Positions 1-11,831 of a stretch of DNA of 64,000 nt are shown piece by piece. Under the pieces are notes generated by a model. The model saw only the letters and a program-made list of their open reading frames with translations, did no database searches and had not been told where the DNA came from. The stretch comes from Amoebidium appalachense (Eukaryota; Ichthyosporea): NCBI GenBank assembly GCA_963693365.1, contig CAVNZM010000001.1:7068001-7132000 (forward strand), given 5' to 3'. A program made the translations under genes and the position numbers. Every line of letters begins with the position of its first letter. The stretch's first letter is position 1.

Positions 1-107
1 CGGTGAAGAACCATCGGCAAGGGACTGATGGGAAAGTAGACACATCCAAAACAAGAGGCAGTCAACAAAGCCGACCACCAGAAAGAGCAGCAAATCTGAA
101 AAGGGGG

Positions 108-195
108 TGGTGGTGGTGGTGGTGGTGGTGGTGGTGGTGGTGGTGGTGGGGGGGGGGGGGGGGGGGGGGGGGGGAGGGAGGCGGGGGGTTGCATC

Positions 196-238
<43 letters not shown>

Positions 239-360
239 GCTCCCCCCCCCCCCCTCCACCCACAACCTCATTCCCCGAAAACACATCCCCCCCCCCCCCC
301 CCCCTGTCTCTCTCATTTTCCCTCTCATCCCCCCCCCCCCCCCCCCCCCCTCTTTTTTTT
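108..360. repeat. (TGG)n, poly-G, (CT)n and poly-C cluster beyond the CDC37 stop
   Basis: The 3' flank of CDC37 holds a TGG triplet array (about 108-148) running into poly-G, a CT dinucleotide array (about 200-240) and several poly-C runs. No coding content is seen. Long Val/Gly or Pro readings here are translations of the repeats. Confidence 0.9.
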
Positions 361-389
361 TTTTGTGTGTGCAGGGATGGGGGGGGGGC

Positions 390-1326
390 TCACTCATGGA
401 ACTGCTCGTCCTGCTCGTCCTCCTCCGCCTTGTCGCTATTGCCCGGCACCCACAGCCCAGACTTGGTACATCTGTCCAGAAGCAAATCTTTCTTAGTGTT
501 TTGGATTACCCTCCCCTCCCCCCCCTCCCCTCCCCCTCCCCCCCCTCCCCCCCCCCTCCCCCCCCCCCCCCCCCCCCCCCCCTCTTCTCTTGCCTGTTAC
601 GTGTGCACATGCATGCGTGTGTGATGATGTCTGCCCTTGCTTTCACCTCTCAGCCTCATATCTAGCTACATGCCTGGGAAAAAGACCGCAGGAAATGGAA
701 CTGGGTGCGCGCATCTCCCCCCCTCCCCCCCCCCCCCCAACCACCACCACACGCACACACACCGCCACTTGCTCTCTCTCCCCATACGTCTCCCTCTAAG
801 GAGCTCCTGCCCCCCCCCCCCCCCAAATAAAAACACACACACACACACACCAAACAAAAGCCCGTTGTGTGTGAAAGAAATGGAGAGTACGCCCACGTGT
901 GTGTACACTTATATGCCAACTGGGTCCTACATTTTGATAAGTGCTTGGGCTAACTAGAGCAGAGGCCAGACAGAAACATCCACATCCAAAGCCTGACATA
1001 TGTCCTTATCAATGGGTGTTGCAATAAAACTTAAGTATCTATCTCTACCTGTATAGCACAACTTTCATTACTAAAAAGTGCACATACGCTTAAAAAAACA
1101 CATGCAAGATTTCTTGTGTTTAGTTTCGAAAAACATGAAGAAATCTAACCTTTACTTACAACGATTTGTGTTCTGTAAATCTAGCACCGACATTCTACAC
1201 ACAATTTATGCACGGGCACCCACCTGTCGATGTGGTATTTTGCCTCCTCCAATGGCATTTCTGCAATGGCCGCTTGCAGTGCCCCGATGTCACGTGACTG
1301 TCAGGAAACAGACCAATGAGCTCTCT

Positions 1327-1359
<33 letters not shown>

Positions 1360-1395
1360 CTTCCCCCCCCCCCTCCCCCTCTCAAGGACGAAAGG

Positions 1396-1430
<35 letters not shown>

Positions 1431-1514
1431 GGAAAAAAAAGCACACCTATGCTTTTGATCGGTTTAACACCCCTGCTCCTCCGACTTTACCGACTATTCT
1501 TACAACCATGCCTA

Positions 1515-1571
<57 letters not shown>

Positions 1572-1644
1572 TTTGGACCTCCACCCACCCACCCAGCTTC
1601 CGGCTCTCCCCCAAACAAGCTCATACATGATTGCGGCAATGCGT

Positions 1645-1706
<62 letters not shown>

Positions 1707-1828
1707 CAGGTGTCGACAGCACGTACCTCGAAGGCATCTCGGAGAGACTGAGGCAGACTTTCCATGACCTCCTGGGGGTCAAGACCACCTGGAGAGGCCG
1801 CTATGCGCTTTTGCCTCTCCTCCTCCTC

Positions 1829-1904
<76 letters not shown>

Positions 1905-2480
1905 GTGGGTCTGGGTGTGGGCGTGTTTGTGTGGGTGTGGGTGTGTAAGTTAATGTGCAAGTTAAATGAGCAAAGCGAGTGATTGAGTGAGCAAGACCGT
2001 GGGCGTTTATTTCTGCATAGGTATGCACCAAGAAAGTGGGCAGTGAGAGAGAGAATAGGACAGGTTGGGTCATCCTAAGGTGCACGTAGGGGACCACAAA
2101 GGATTGTGCCAGCCCCCCCCCCCCCCCCCCCCCCACAAAAAAAAAAAAAAAAAAAAAAAAAACGGGCACAAGATGTATTTACGCCAACAACCCCAACAAA
2201 ATGTATCACCCATACCCATACTATGTACGGCAAACCACATACGGCCAATGTGGCTCACACGTGCACCTACCTCTTTAACGGCCTCTTCGATTCTTTCTTT
2301 TGCACGCTTCTCCACCCGCCCAATCAGAGCATCGACCTCCTCCTTGTAGGCACTCATATATTGCGCCTCCGCCAAACGGAACCTGAGATTAAAAAATGAG
2401 GGGGTTTGATCATTGGTTAGCAGATCATAAGAAATTCGCCAATCAAGTGTCCACAAGATGTAACCAATCTGTTGCTTAGT

Positions 2481-2533
<53 letters not shown>

Positions 2534-2756
2534 AAACAAAACACGAGTAAACATAAAGGACGACAGGAACAAGATTTTCTGGTGTTTACACCGGGGGTAG
2601 CAACACCGACCAGTGCAAGAAACATGTGCTGGCATTGTCCAAAAGAAAAACAGGAGGGAAATCTTAGGCACGGACACAGGAAAAACCCGGGGAATGAAAA
2701 AGATAGAAGAAAGGGAACCGAGTGGTGGTAATGGTGTGTGTGTGTGTGTGTGTGCG

Positions 2757-2827
<71 letters not shown>

Positions 2828-3297
2828 GGGAGAGGGGGGGGGATAACACACTTGGCAAAGAGGGGGGGAAATGGGGGGGAGGGAAGGGGGGGGTTGAATG
2901 CGGAACACGGTACGAAGTACGCATACACGATGAGAAGCATGGTGCAGGACACATGCAAAGGCAAACATTCAAGTATGCAACATCAGCCATGCGCACAGTA
3001 TGCGTCATAAGCAGAGCCCATCCTCAGGGAGGGCCCAAGTCATCAATTGCGTCTGAGTTTCGACCCCTTAGCCCGCGTATATACGACTCTCCGACTCAGA
3101 CAGCAGCATCAACTGAACTTGGGAGGGTCAACCCGTCTTGTCAAAGACGAGCAGGGTTGCTTATGCAAGCAAGGTGAGCAAAACGGTGAAGATGTGTGTG
3201 CAAACTAAAGCAGTGCAGCAAAAAATGCGTATGTGCTTACAGATGCACAACACAGAGCAACCATGCCCGGTTGCATGAAGTAAAGCGGCCTGGGAGG

Positions 3298-3333
<36 letters not shown>

Positions 3334-3924
3334 TAGTACATACTTTGCAAAGAATGACTTTACGATTAATGGCTTGGGCTTGCTGACGTTCTTTGCAAAC
3401 TCTATCAAATACTGCATGGTATTGTCAGTTTGTTAGTCACAGCAGCCCCCTCCCTCCCCCCTCCCCCCTCCCCCCTTCACCACCACCACCACCACCAACA
3501 CCACCCACCCTGCCACCCTTCTCATTCCCTTTCTCACACCCTCTTTTACATCGGGATGACTTCAGGGGAACAACAGCGAAAAAAGGAAAGGGAGAAAAAA
3601 AATTTAAGAGAGGAAGTAAACAAACCAACACCACAACTAAACTTGGGCCCCTCACCACCACCACCAACTCCATTCTATAACCACCACCTAGAAAAACTTC
3701 ATCTCTCAAACAAAAACTATCAACTCCAAAAAGTTCCTGATTTGCTCCCTAATAATAGCTGCAGGCACGGGTACGGGCACAGGCGGATAACCCTCCTTCA
3801 ACCCCCCACCCCCCCCCCCCAAAAAAAAAAAAAAAAAAAAAACAAGAAACAAAAAAAAACACACACACACATATAAACATACACAACACCCACCCCGCAC
3901 ACACGCATGCATGCCCTCTCCCCC

Positions 3925-3988
<64 letters not shown>

Positions 3989-4483
3989 GACAGAAAGTGA
4001 TGAAGGGGGAAGGAGGGAAAAAGAGGAGGTAGGGGTGGGCGTGGGGAGGGGGTGGGGGTGGGGGGGAAGGGGGGGAGGGGGTAGAGAGAGAGAGAGAGAG
4101 TGAGAGAGAGAGAGAGGGGGGGGGGGGGGGTTTGAATGCGTCAAAAAGTACGAAGTACACAAGAACAAACGGATAACACGATGCAGAATGCAAGCCATAC
4201 ATAAAGGGTATGCATAATAAGCAGAGCCCATCCTCAGGGGGGGCCCACGTCATCCACAGTACCCGAGTTTCGACCTATTCCCCTCGTTAACGAAACCCAA
4301 CTCAGATACTGTTTCACTTGAACATGAGTAGGTCACCCGTCTTGATCAGAGACGAGCAGGGTTGCTTATGCAGGCAAGGGCAGTGGGAAAGGCCGGGGGT
4401 TAAAGTTGCAGCAGTAAGCAGAAGCAAGAAAAATATAGATAGGAACTCAGGAGACGGGGCTTCTAGGAAGCTCCCCCGTCGAT

Positions 4484-4523
<40 letters not shown>

Positions 4524-4596
4524 AAGCGAGAAAGGAAGGGATGGAGAGGGCAAGAGGGACGGAAGGGGGGGAGAGAGAGAGAGAGAGAGAGAGAGT

Positions 4597-4627
<31 letters not shown>

Positions 4628-5171
4628 GGAAGAACACAAACACACACCCCACCACGCCTACACACACACCCACGCACACACACACCCACACACCCACACC
4701 CACACCCACGCACACGCACACCCACACACCTGCATAAGGATGGTCTGGCGTGCAATAGTCTTCATCCTCTCGTGCTTCTCCTCCACCTCACAATCCACCG
4801 CCCACACCACAAGATAGTTGGCTGTAAACTCACTGAACAGGGCTGGGTGCTGTGAACCAACAAAAATAAAACGTTAAAACTTTAAATCTTCAGGACCTAA
4901 CCGACGGCGCAAGGTTGCCCTAATCACTACAGTCCTGAATAATTTGGCATCGGTACGTTTTTTGTGCAATATAGTGCTAGTGTGGCTATTCTTGACTCAC
5001 ATCATATAATGGTCTGCATTGCATGACTTGCATGCCCTCATGTTGTAGCATTATTCGTTTTTGGCTTCTAACCAAAAATCGACAAGGATTCTACTGTGTC
5101 AGATTGCGAGTGCCGGTGTTGCCGGTGTGAGTGCAGTATTGTGCGTATAATTGTGTGTATGAATGAGTACA

Positions 5172-5202
<31 letters not shown>

Positions 5203-5450
5203 TTATTTGACTGTGTCTGTGTGTGTGTTTCTCTGCCTCTGTCTCTCTCTCTGTCTCTCTTACCCCCCCCCCCTCTTCCCCCCGCCCTTCTCGCTCTGTG
5301 TATCCGTGCGGGCGCGCGCACATGTGCATGGCAAAAAGATCCCCACCTCCATAAGGAAATTCTCGCTCTCGTCCGTAGTCTTAAGCAGACCAAACTTCCG
5401 AATATCGTCCTTGTGTTCTTTGAAGAATTTGGCCTGGTGTTGTGTTGTGT

Positions 5451-5483
<33 letters not shown>

Positions 5484-5671
5484 TCGAGCGCACGCGTGAG
5501 CGTCCGCGAGAAAAGCGGGTGTATGTAGGGACAGGGAAAAGGGGGTATCTGTGTGTGTGCATGTGTGTATGTGGTGGGAGAGGTGGAAGGGTTTTATGTG
5601 TGTACGCTCGTGTGTGTGTGTGCGTGTGTGTGCATGGTGTGTTTGTTTGTGTGTGTGTGCGTGCGTGCGGG

Positions 5672-5745
<74 letters not shown>

Positions 5746-6129
5746 GTGTGTTATGTGTGCTTGCATGCGTGTGATGAGTGTGTGTGTGGGTGTGTGTGTG
5801 GTTGTGTGGATGTCAGTGGTGGAGGGCTAATCAGGGCATAACACACAGTGCTTATATATAAGTTGTCTAAAGACACAACAGCCAAGGCAACACATTACAT
5901 GGCCTGACACGCAGCAAGGAATGCTCGCTGTGGTGTGCAGCCTGATGCTTATCAACAAAAAACGAGCAGAGGTTAGTCATGATATAAAATTAAAGAGATG
6001 TACGATTACGATATGTAACGGTTGTACGGTTCACCCGTAAACACGAAAGCAACCAAATGAACGGAAATCAGTGTGACCCGGGGGAAGGAAGCGGGGAGAA
6101 GGGGAAGGGGGGGGGGGGGGGGAGGGGGG

Positions 6130-6163
<34 letters not shown>

Positions 6164-6681
6164 TGGGGAAGAGGGAGGGAGCAGGGAAGGGAGGAAGGGA
6201 GGCAGAAGGGAAGGGAGGGAGGGAGGGAGCAGGGGAGGGAGGGAGGAAGGGAGGGAGGGAGGGAGGGAGGGAGGGAGGGAGGGAGGGAGGGAGGGAGGGA
6301 GGGAGGGAGGGAGGGGAAAAGCGGGGGGAGGGATGGAGGGAGAGAGGGGGCAAGGACCCCGCAAGAGATTAAAGGATGTGTGGAGGAAGGGCAGGGAGGA
6401 AGGGACGGAGGGAAGGGGGGGGGGGAAGCGAGGGAGGGATGGTGGCAGGGAGGGAGGAATAAGGGCGAAGGGAAGGAGAGACAGATAGAGGGAGGAGAGA
6501 ACATCTGCACGAGGATTTTTCAGTGTCCCCACCTGCTCCTTGCCAATCTCCTCCTCAGACTTGGGCTGGTCGGTCTTCTTCTCGATGATGGTCTTGCTCC
6601 ATGCATCGTGGCACATGTTGGATGAGTTCCACTTGGGGTACAGTTTCTCCTGTGGGTATGTGTGTGTGTGTGTGTGGAAGG

Positions 6682-6742
<61 letters not shown>

Positions 6743-6828
6743 GGGGAGGGGGGGGGGGGGGGGGGGGGGGGGAGATGGGGGGAGAGAAGAGAGAGAGCGC
6801 GCGAGAAAGACGGAGAGACGGAGAGAAG

Positions 6829-6905
<77 letters not shown>

Positions 6906-7993
6906 GGGGGGGGGAGAGGGAGGGGGAGGGAGGGAGGGAGGGAGGGAGGGAGAAAGAGGTTCAATAGACATGCTTGGTGAGGATCCTTTTTCTTTAAAGA
7001 AACCCACAATAAAACATAGCTCAGAATTTTGCTCCATATCTGGTAACCACGATTCGCAAACTAACCCAGGTATAAAAGGGTTCTGATTCCAATCTCGAAT
7101 GAGGCCTACCCCTGCCAAACACCCACACTCATGCACAGACCACCACCACCACTACCATACACGCGCGCACTCCCACTCCCCCCCACCTCTTCCGTCTGCT
7201 CCTCCAAAACCATGCCTCCGCTCCCACTCCCTCCCTCCTCGACCCCCCCCCCCCCCCCCCCCCTCCCCCCGCCCCTCCCCGCACACCCACCCACCCCTCG
7301 TCCGGAAAAACGAATAAATCCCCACAACCCTCTACACACCCAACCCGAACTATCCGCCCCTCCCCGCCCCTCCAACACACACATACGCCCCTACTCCCCT
7401 TCCCCCCCCTCCCCCCCCCCACACACCCCTCGCCACAAAAAATGAACCAATCCCCCCCCCCCCCTCCCCCCACACACACATCCAACTATCCCCCCCAACC
7501 CAACACACGAGCGCGCGCCCACACTCTTTCCCCCCTCCCCCCTCCCCCCACTTTCCCTCACCTCCCCTCCCACGCCCACACACACACCCACCCACCCACC
7601 CACCCGCCCATCCCCCCACCCACCAACACACCATACGCTATATCTCAGCCTCCTTTCTTGCATACTCCTTCCCCCCCCCCCCCCCCCTTAAAACCCAACC
7701 ATCCCCTCCCCCCTCCCTCCCTACTCCCCCCCACCCCCCCTCTCTCCCCCCTCCCCACACACACACGTACCATGCGCTCTATCTCGGCCTCCTTCTTTGC
7801 ATACTCCTCCTCCTGCCTCTTGAGCTCATCCAGTTGCTTCTGTGCCTCATCGCTGGGGGCCTGCTGCACCTCGATCAGCTTGGACTTGATCTTGGCATGC
7901 TCCTCCTTGACACGTTGCTTCTCCTGTGGGTGGAAGGGGTTTGATGGTTTGTCGGTGTTATGATGGTGGTCTCCTGAACCAACGATTTGCATT

Positions 7994-8056
<63 letters not shown>

Positions 8057-8205
8057 ACACCAAACATGCACACACACACACACACATACATATACAAAGA
8101 CAACACCACACATATGTGCACAGACACGTACACGTCCTCCCCCTCCCCCCCCCCCCCCCCCAAAAAAAAAACAAAAACAAAAAAAAAAACACACACACAC
8201 ACACA

Positions 8206-8275
<70 letters not shown>

Positions 8276-9098
8276 AGCCACACTTTCTCCTTCATAGCCT
8301 TCACAGCATCAGTTCTTTCTAAACCAACAACAGAAACAGGTTCAAACACTACGCTAGTAAGAAAGGGACCAAATGGAAGCAGGATCATACTTCAGCACAA
8401 CCACAGTAACATCCCCTCCCCCTCCCCCCGCCCCTCACACACACACACACACACCACCACTCCCCATGAAATAAGGAGAAAAAAACAAACATCGGGAAAG
8501 AAAAAAGATCCAGGAGCAAGGTAAAAACGAGTCAAAAAAAGAAAGCGAGTTGATACCACTCTGAGGAAACATGCCCCGAAGCTGCTACACAAGTTGTACA
8601 GACAGAAGAGGGTGTGCACACGTGTCGTGCTGGAGGAAGAGGCGGAGAGAGGGAGAGAGGGGGGAAGGGGGGGGGGGGGGGTTGTGATAATGGCGGTGTT
8701 TGAGTATTGTGTGTGTGTGTGTGTGGGTGAGTGGGTGTGTGGGTGAGTGGGTGGGTGGGTGGGTGGGTGGGTGTGTATGTAGTGGTGGTGGTGCACCGGT
8801 GGTGGTGGTGGTGGTTGGCTGGTTGGTTGGTGGTGGTGGGGGAAGAGGGGGGGCCGTACATACGTGGAAGAATGGAGTAAGAGCGAGAAAGGGTGTAGAA
8901 GCACCTAGGTACCATGTTAACACAAAAACCTAACACGGATGGGATGTGACCGGGCTGGGGGGCTGGGGAGGGGGGAGGGGGAGAGGGGGGGGGAGGAGGG
9001 GGGGGGGGGGGGGGGGGCTCGCCATGCAGCACACAGTACAAGAACACGAGTAGTCTGCAGGGGTTAAGGAGAGAGAAGGGCCAGGGGTCGGGGGGGGG

Positions 9099-9139
<41 letters not shown>

Positions 9140-10068
9140 AGGATGCGGATATGGTAAAGCTGAGAGAACGCGAAAAGGAATATAACGGACAAAGAAGACC
9201 CGAGGGCAGGCCAGATAAACGAAACAGATGGTAGGACAGACAGGTAGGCATACAAGGGTGGTTGGTAGTGGCTGGCTGCACAGAGTGTGCGTGTGTGTGT
9301 GTGTGTCGGGGGGAGGGGGAGGGGGGGAGGGGGGAGGGGGACTGGCCGGGAATAATGGCAGAACTGAGTAGGAATAATGAGACGGCGGTGCGAAAAGGAC
9401 AGGGGGGAGCAGAGGGGGGGAGGGGGGGGGGGAGCAGAGGGGGGGAGGGGGGGGGGGGGGGGGAGGCCGGGGGGGGGGGGGGTGTCACAAACAGCAGGGG
9501 CAAAATGAGGAAGGGAAACAGAGCAAGGGACACGCTTTGGTAATCACAGGAGTAGCACGGGAGATGTAAGGGATTAAACACCCTGCTTAGGTCAAACCAC
9601 AGAGGAAGAGACAGGAGAAGAGAGTGTGCCATGGGCAGAGGGGCACTGGTTAATCATGAGAAAGCAGAACGAGTGGGGGGAGAGGGGTGGAGAGAAAGTA
9701 TACGATATAAAGGTGGTAAGGGGGGCGGAGGAGAGAGGGAGAGGCGGCGGCGGCGGCGGCGGGGGGGGGGGGGGGGGGGGGGGGGCAATCGGCACATGTT
9801 CAAACCCCCCCCCTCTGCCGCTATAAAGACAAACTCCTCTTTTTTTTTCATAGAACAAAACCAACATGCCTATAGCATAGCATACACACATAAACCGCAC
9901 CATAAACTACTTGTTCACACGTACCTCGGCCGCCTTCCTGTCTCTCTCCTCACGTGCCTGCTTCTTCCACCTCCACAAAGACTCCTTGTCAATGTTTGGG
10001 TGAACGTCGTCTTCATCATCTGAAATCTCGATGGTGTTCCACTTACTATAGTCTAACGGCTTAGCCAT
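390..10068 (-). CDS. CDC37: Hsp90 co-chaperone Cdc37, complete, 10 exons
   Basis: Cdc37 recruits protein kinases to Hsp90 in the cytosol. Exons in coding order, on the minus strand: 10068-9925, 7923-7771, 6649-6533, 5433-5347, 4849-4730, 3411-3344, 2382-2271, 1831-1727, 1297-1224, 471-390. All junctions are GT/AG, all phases agree, and the joined product is about 353 aa (human CDC37 is 378). The N-terminus [20 protein letters not shown] matches the Cdc37 signature. S16 sits in SDDEDD, the position of the conserved CK2 site (Ser13 in human). A charged coiled coil follows (exon 2), then KLYPKWN and WSKTI (exon 3), [10 protein letters not shown] (exon 4), [21 protein letters not shown] (exon 5, Hsp90-binding domain), [11 protein letters not shown] and [12 protein letters not shown] (exon 7), [13 protein letters not shown] (exon 8), and SGLWVPGNS before an acidic tail and TGA at 390-392. 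Introns make up about 89% of the locus and are mostly homopolymers and microsatellites. Repeat copies lie in introns 5 and 6. The exons show no frameshift. Confidence 0.96.
486..1223. repeat. CDC37 intron 9: C-rich tracts and short CA array
   Basis: This intron holds C-rich runs at about 510-585 and 715-740, a short CA array at about 833-850, and about 300 bp of unique sequence at 880-1190 with no coding signal. Confidence 0.75.
1331..1703. repeat. poly-C, poly-A and (CA)n tracts in CDC37 intron 8
   Basis: The intron holds poly-C (1331-1378), poly-A (about 1399-1428), a poly-C run of more than 50 bp (about 1517-1570) and a CA array (about 1646-1704), in that order on the plus strand. Confidence 0.9.
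1834..1903. repeat. (GT)n microsatellite in CDC37 intron 7
   Basis: About 35 GT units abut the exon-8 acceptor. On the gene strand this is a CA array ending directly in the CACAG acceptor, so the repeat stands in for a polypyrimidine tract. Confidence 0.9.
2484..2531. repeat. (TA)n microsatellite
   Basis: About 24 TA units in CDC37 intron 6. Nothing else notable surrounds them. Confidence 0.92.
2733..2826. repeat. (GT)n microsatellite, one interruption
   Basis: A GT array interrupted once near 2756. On the CDC37 strand it is a CA array lying just beyond the poly-C tail of repeat copy A1. Confidence 0.9.
2894..3220 (-). mobile_element. SINE-like structured repeat, type A, copy A1
   Basis: About 327 bp, homologous end to end to copy A2 (13933-14260, opposite strand). 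Read on the minus strand it runs from GCTGCACTGC through TTGCATAAGCAACCCTGC and GGGGTCGAAACTCAGACGC to CGCATTCAA, then poly-C. It lies in CDC37 intron 6 in the gene's sense. It encodes no ORF. The GGGGTCGAAACTC stretch is only loosely like a tRNA B box, so pol III origin is unproven. It shares the stem-loops described for A2. Confidence 0.85.
4131..4483 (-). mobile_element. SINE-like structured repeat, type B, copy B1
   Basis: About 353 bp, nearly identical to copy B2 at 21780-22133 on the other strand. It differs from type A over much of its length but shares the TGCATAAGCAACCCTGCTCG block, the CTGAGGATGGGCTCTGCTTAT block, TACTTCGTACT and the terminal CATTCAAA plus poly-C. It lies in CDC37 intron 5 in the sense orientation. 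Confidence 0.87.
4484..4729. repeat. poly-G, (GA)n, (GT)n, poly-G and CA-rich array
   Basis: Runs of G (4484-4522 and 4611-4629), a GA array (4569-4594), a short GT array, then CA/CCCACA repeats up to the exon-5 donor of CDC37. This is intron sequence with no independent coding signal. Confidence 0.88.
5460..5820. repeat. (GT)n-rich block in CDC37 intron 3
   Basis: Interrupted GT/GTGC arrays, the longest at about 5683-5744. Cys/Val reading frames here are repeat translations. The neighbouring 5840-6060 is unique and shows no exon. Confidence 0.88.
6108..6325. repeat. poly-G followed by (GGGA)n minisatellite
   Basis: A G-run (6108-6162) leads into a GGGA tetranucleotide array (about 6170-6320). 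Repeated G3-4 tracts make this strand a strong candidate for G-quadruplex formation. It lies in CDC37 intron 3. Confidence 0.88.
6681..6952. repeat. G-run, (GA)n and (GGGA)n in CDC37 intron 2
   Basis: Nearly pure G from 6681 to 6772, a GA array (6834-6894), another G-run and a short GGGA array. On the gene strand these are C, TC and TCCC tracts. Confidence 0.9.
7627..7668 (-). pseudogene. decayed duplicate of the 3' end of CDC37 exon 2 with its donor
   Basis: About 40 bp in intron 2, 142 bp downstream of the real exon-2 end (7771-7809), repeat it with several substitutions. The copy reads EYARKEAEI, a stop, then RM, against [12 protein letters not shown] in the exon. It is followed by GTGTGT, against GTACGT at the true donor. 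The in-frame stop and lack of an acceptor show that it is a relic of a short tandem duplication spanning the exon-intron junction. The interval between the copies is C-rich. Confidence 0.8.
7995..8273. repeat. poly-C / poly-A / (CA)n / (CT)n cluster in CDC37 intron 1
   Basis: Poly-C of about 50 bp (7997-8046) followed by A, a CA array, a second C-run followed by A (8143-8190), a CA array, and about 30 CT units (8212-8266). Confidence 0.9.
8640..9790. repeat. G-rich low-complexity region of CDC37 intron 1
   Basis: G-runs at about 8665, 8985, 9090-9138, 9400-9482 and 9759-9785 are interspersed with GT and GGT arrays (8709-8850). Between them lie short unique stretches with no recognisable exon. 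Confidence 0.8.
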
Positions 10069-10548
10069 TTTTTCTCTTCTCACCTCTTTTTCAACACACA
10101 CAAAAAAATGATCGAAATGTTTTTTTCTCACAGGTTGAGACCGAGAACCAAGCCAACTTTTCTGGAATGAAGCCCCAGGGATGCGGGTGACAACATTTTC
10201 AAGTGGCTTCAGGATTCCATAACACGCTCTAATTAGGCATGATATGAACCATTCTAGCGTTTGTTTGTTTTTAAAATGGATTTAGCAAATGGCATTTTAC
10301 TATTAACTATTGATAGACATTATATGTTCACTGTCATCACCGTGTCACAGTTGGACTTTGCTTCCGCTTGAGGCAAGGTCTGGTTGAAAGAAAAGTTTTT
10401 AAGTTTGCACCGCGATTTCCGGGAATTGTGAGCGCCATGACGTCCCCTGGCGCCACTATGTCCAGGTTAAAGCACACAGTTGCCAGTATGAGCCACATGC
10501 AACTAAACACAACCGCGGTCTACCAGCTCAAGCGGCCGACGTGTATGC

Positions 10549-10554
10549 GTGTGT

Positions 10555-10637
<83 letters not shown>

Positions 10638-10826
10638 TTGTATGTCCCTCTGTGTGTGTGCGTTTTGTATGTACATCTGTACACGCGTGTGTGCGTGTAC
10701 GTGTTCATGTGTGCGTTCACGTGCGTCTGTGTGTGTGTTTCTTGATGTGCGTGTGCGTGCGTGCGTACGTGCGTGCGGGCGTGCGTGCGGGCGTGCGTGC
10801 GTGCGTGCGTGCGTACGTGCGTGCGG

Positions 10827-10861
<35 letters not shown>

Positions 10862-10912
10862 TACGTGCGTGCGTGCGTGCGTGTTTGTTTGCGTGTATGT
10901 TTGTGTGTGTTG
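10549..10912. repeat. (GT)n then (GTGC)n array
   Basis: A GT dinucleotide array (about 10557-10634) grades into a GTGC/GTGCGGGC tetranucleotide array (10744-10890). The Arg-Ala-Cys-Val reading is a repeat translation. Confidence 0.92.
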
Positions 10913-11358
10913 TTGCGTGCCTGCACTCGGAGCTATGGCCTGTTCTTGTGAACGGTCTTAACGGTTTTGCAAAAAGATAATACAGATGCTGTACTATCAT
11001 TATAACACCCGCCCCCCAACACCACCTCTCCGACTGGGCCTTCCCATCCTCACATATAAAGAATAACACGGAGCGCCGGTGACAAAAGCGCGCGGACAGG
11101 CCACGCAAGCTCATACCCGCACCCTCATACACGCACAAGTACATACACCTATTTGTGAGGGGCACACACACACGTGTGCATGCATACACAAACTGTAAAA
11201 GCGCCAATTGTGCACATACGACAGCACCTGCGCACACAGTTGCAAGCACACAGGCATGTACATGTACAAGTGAATTTCAATCTCCGGTAACAGCAGAAAT
11301 CGGTACACCGTACAAACAAAACACCAAATAATTTTAAGCACAGCACGTACACATGTAC

Positions 11359-11548
11359 ACGCTTTGCCACCGGCACCAGGCCCGTGAAACACTGATCACA
11401 CTGCAACGGCTCCTCTGAGCCGACCACAAACCCGGACACTGCCAGCATGCCACGCACAAGCACGGCTTTCAGCTTGTAATCCCACAGCGCACACACAAGC
11501 ACGTACTGACACCTTGCAGGGCCCTCCTCCTCCCCCCTCCCATATGGC

Positions 11549-11595
<47 letters not shown>

Positions 11596-11831
11596 GACCA
11601 CTCAGTACCCTCTGTGTTCAGAGGGCCGTGCCTGGGACCACGGACTGCCCTCGATCGTGTCATTGTCAGGCCATGCTTCCCTCGATTATATCTTATCAAG
11701 CCTTTCTCTATTGAGCTGAACACAAGTTTTCTCCGTTTTTTATTTTCCTCGCGCAAATCCAAAATCGAGGTTGAGGTTCTGGCGCGGGCAGAGTCGTGAG
11801 GCAGTACGTGAAAGCTTGGAGAACAGAACAA
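11359..11831 (-). CDS. possible two-exon coding segment, unrecognised
   Basis: Two minus-strand stretches read as protein and join in phase. The upstream piece (open from about 11831 to 11599) contains ILDLREENKKRRKLVF and IEKGLIRYNRGKHGL. The second (11512-11359, 154 nt) contains CQYVLVCALWDYKLKAVLVR and CDQCFTGLVPVAK. The join at TG|G restores Trp, and the second piece ends at a GTACAT donor. Against it, the first donor (GTCCCG) is weak, a poly-C tract separates the pieces, and no start or end exon is identified. Function unknown; it could be a lone fragment. Confidence 0.28.
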
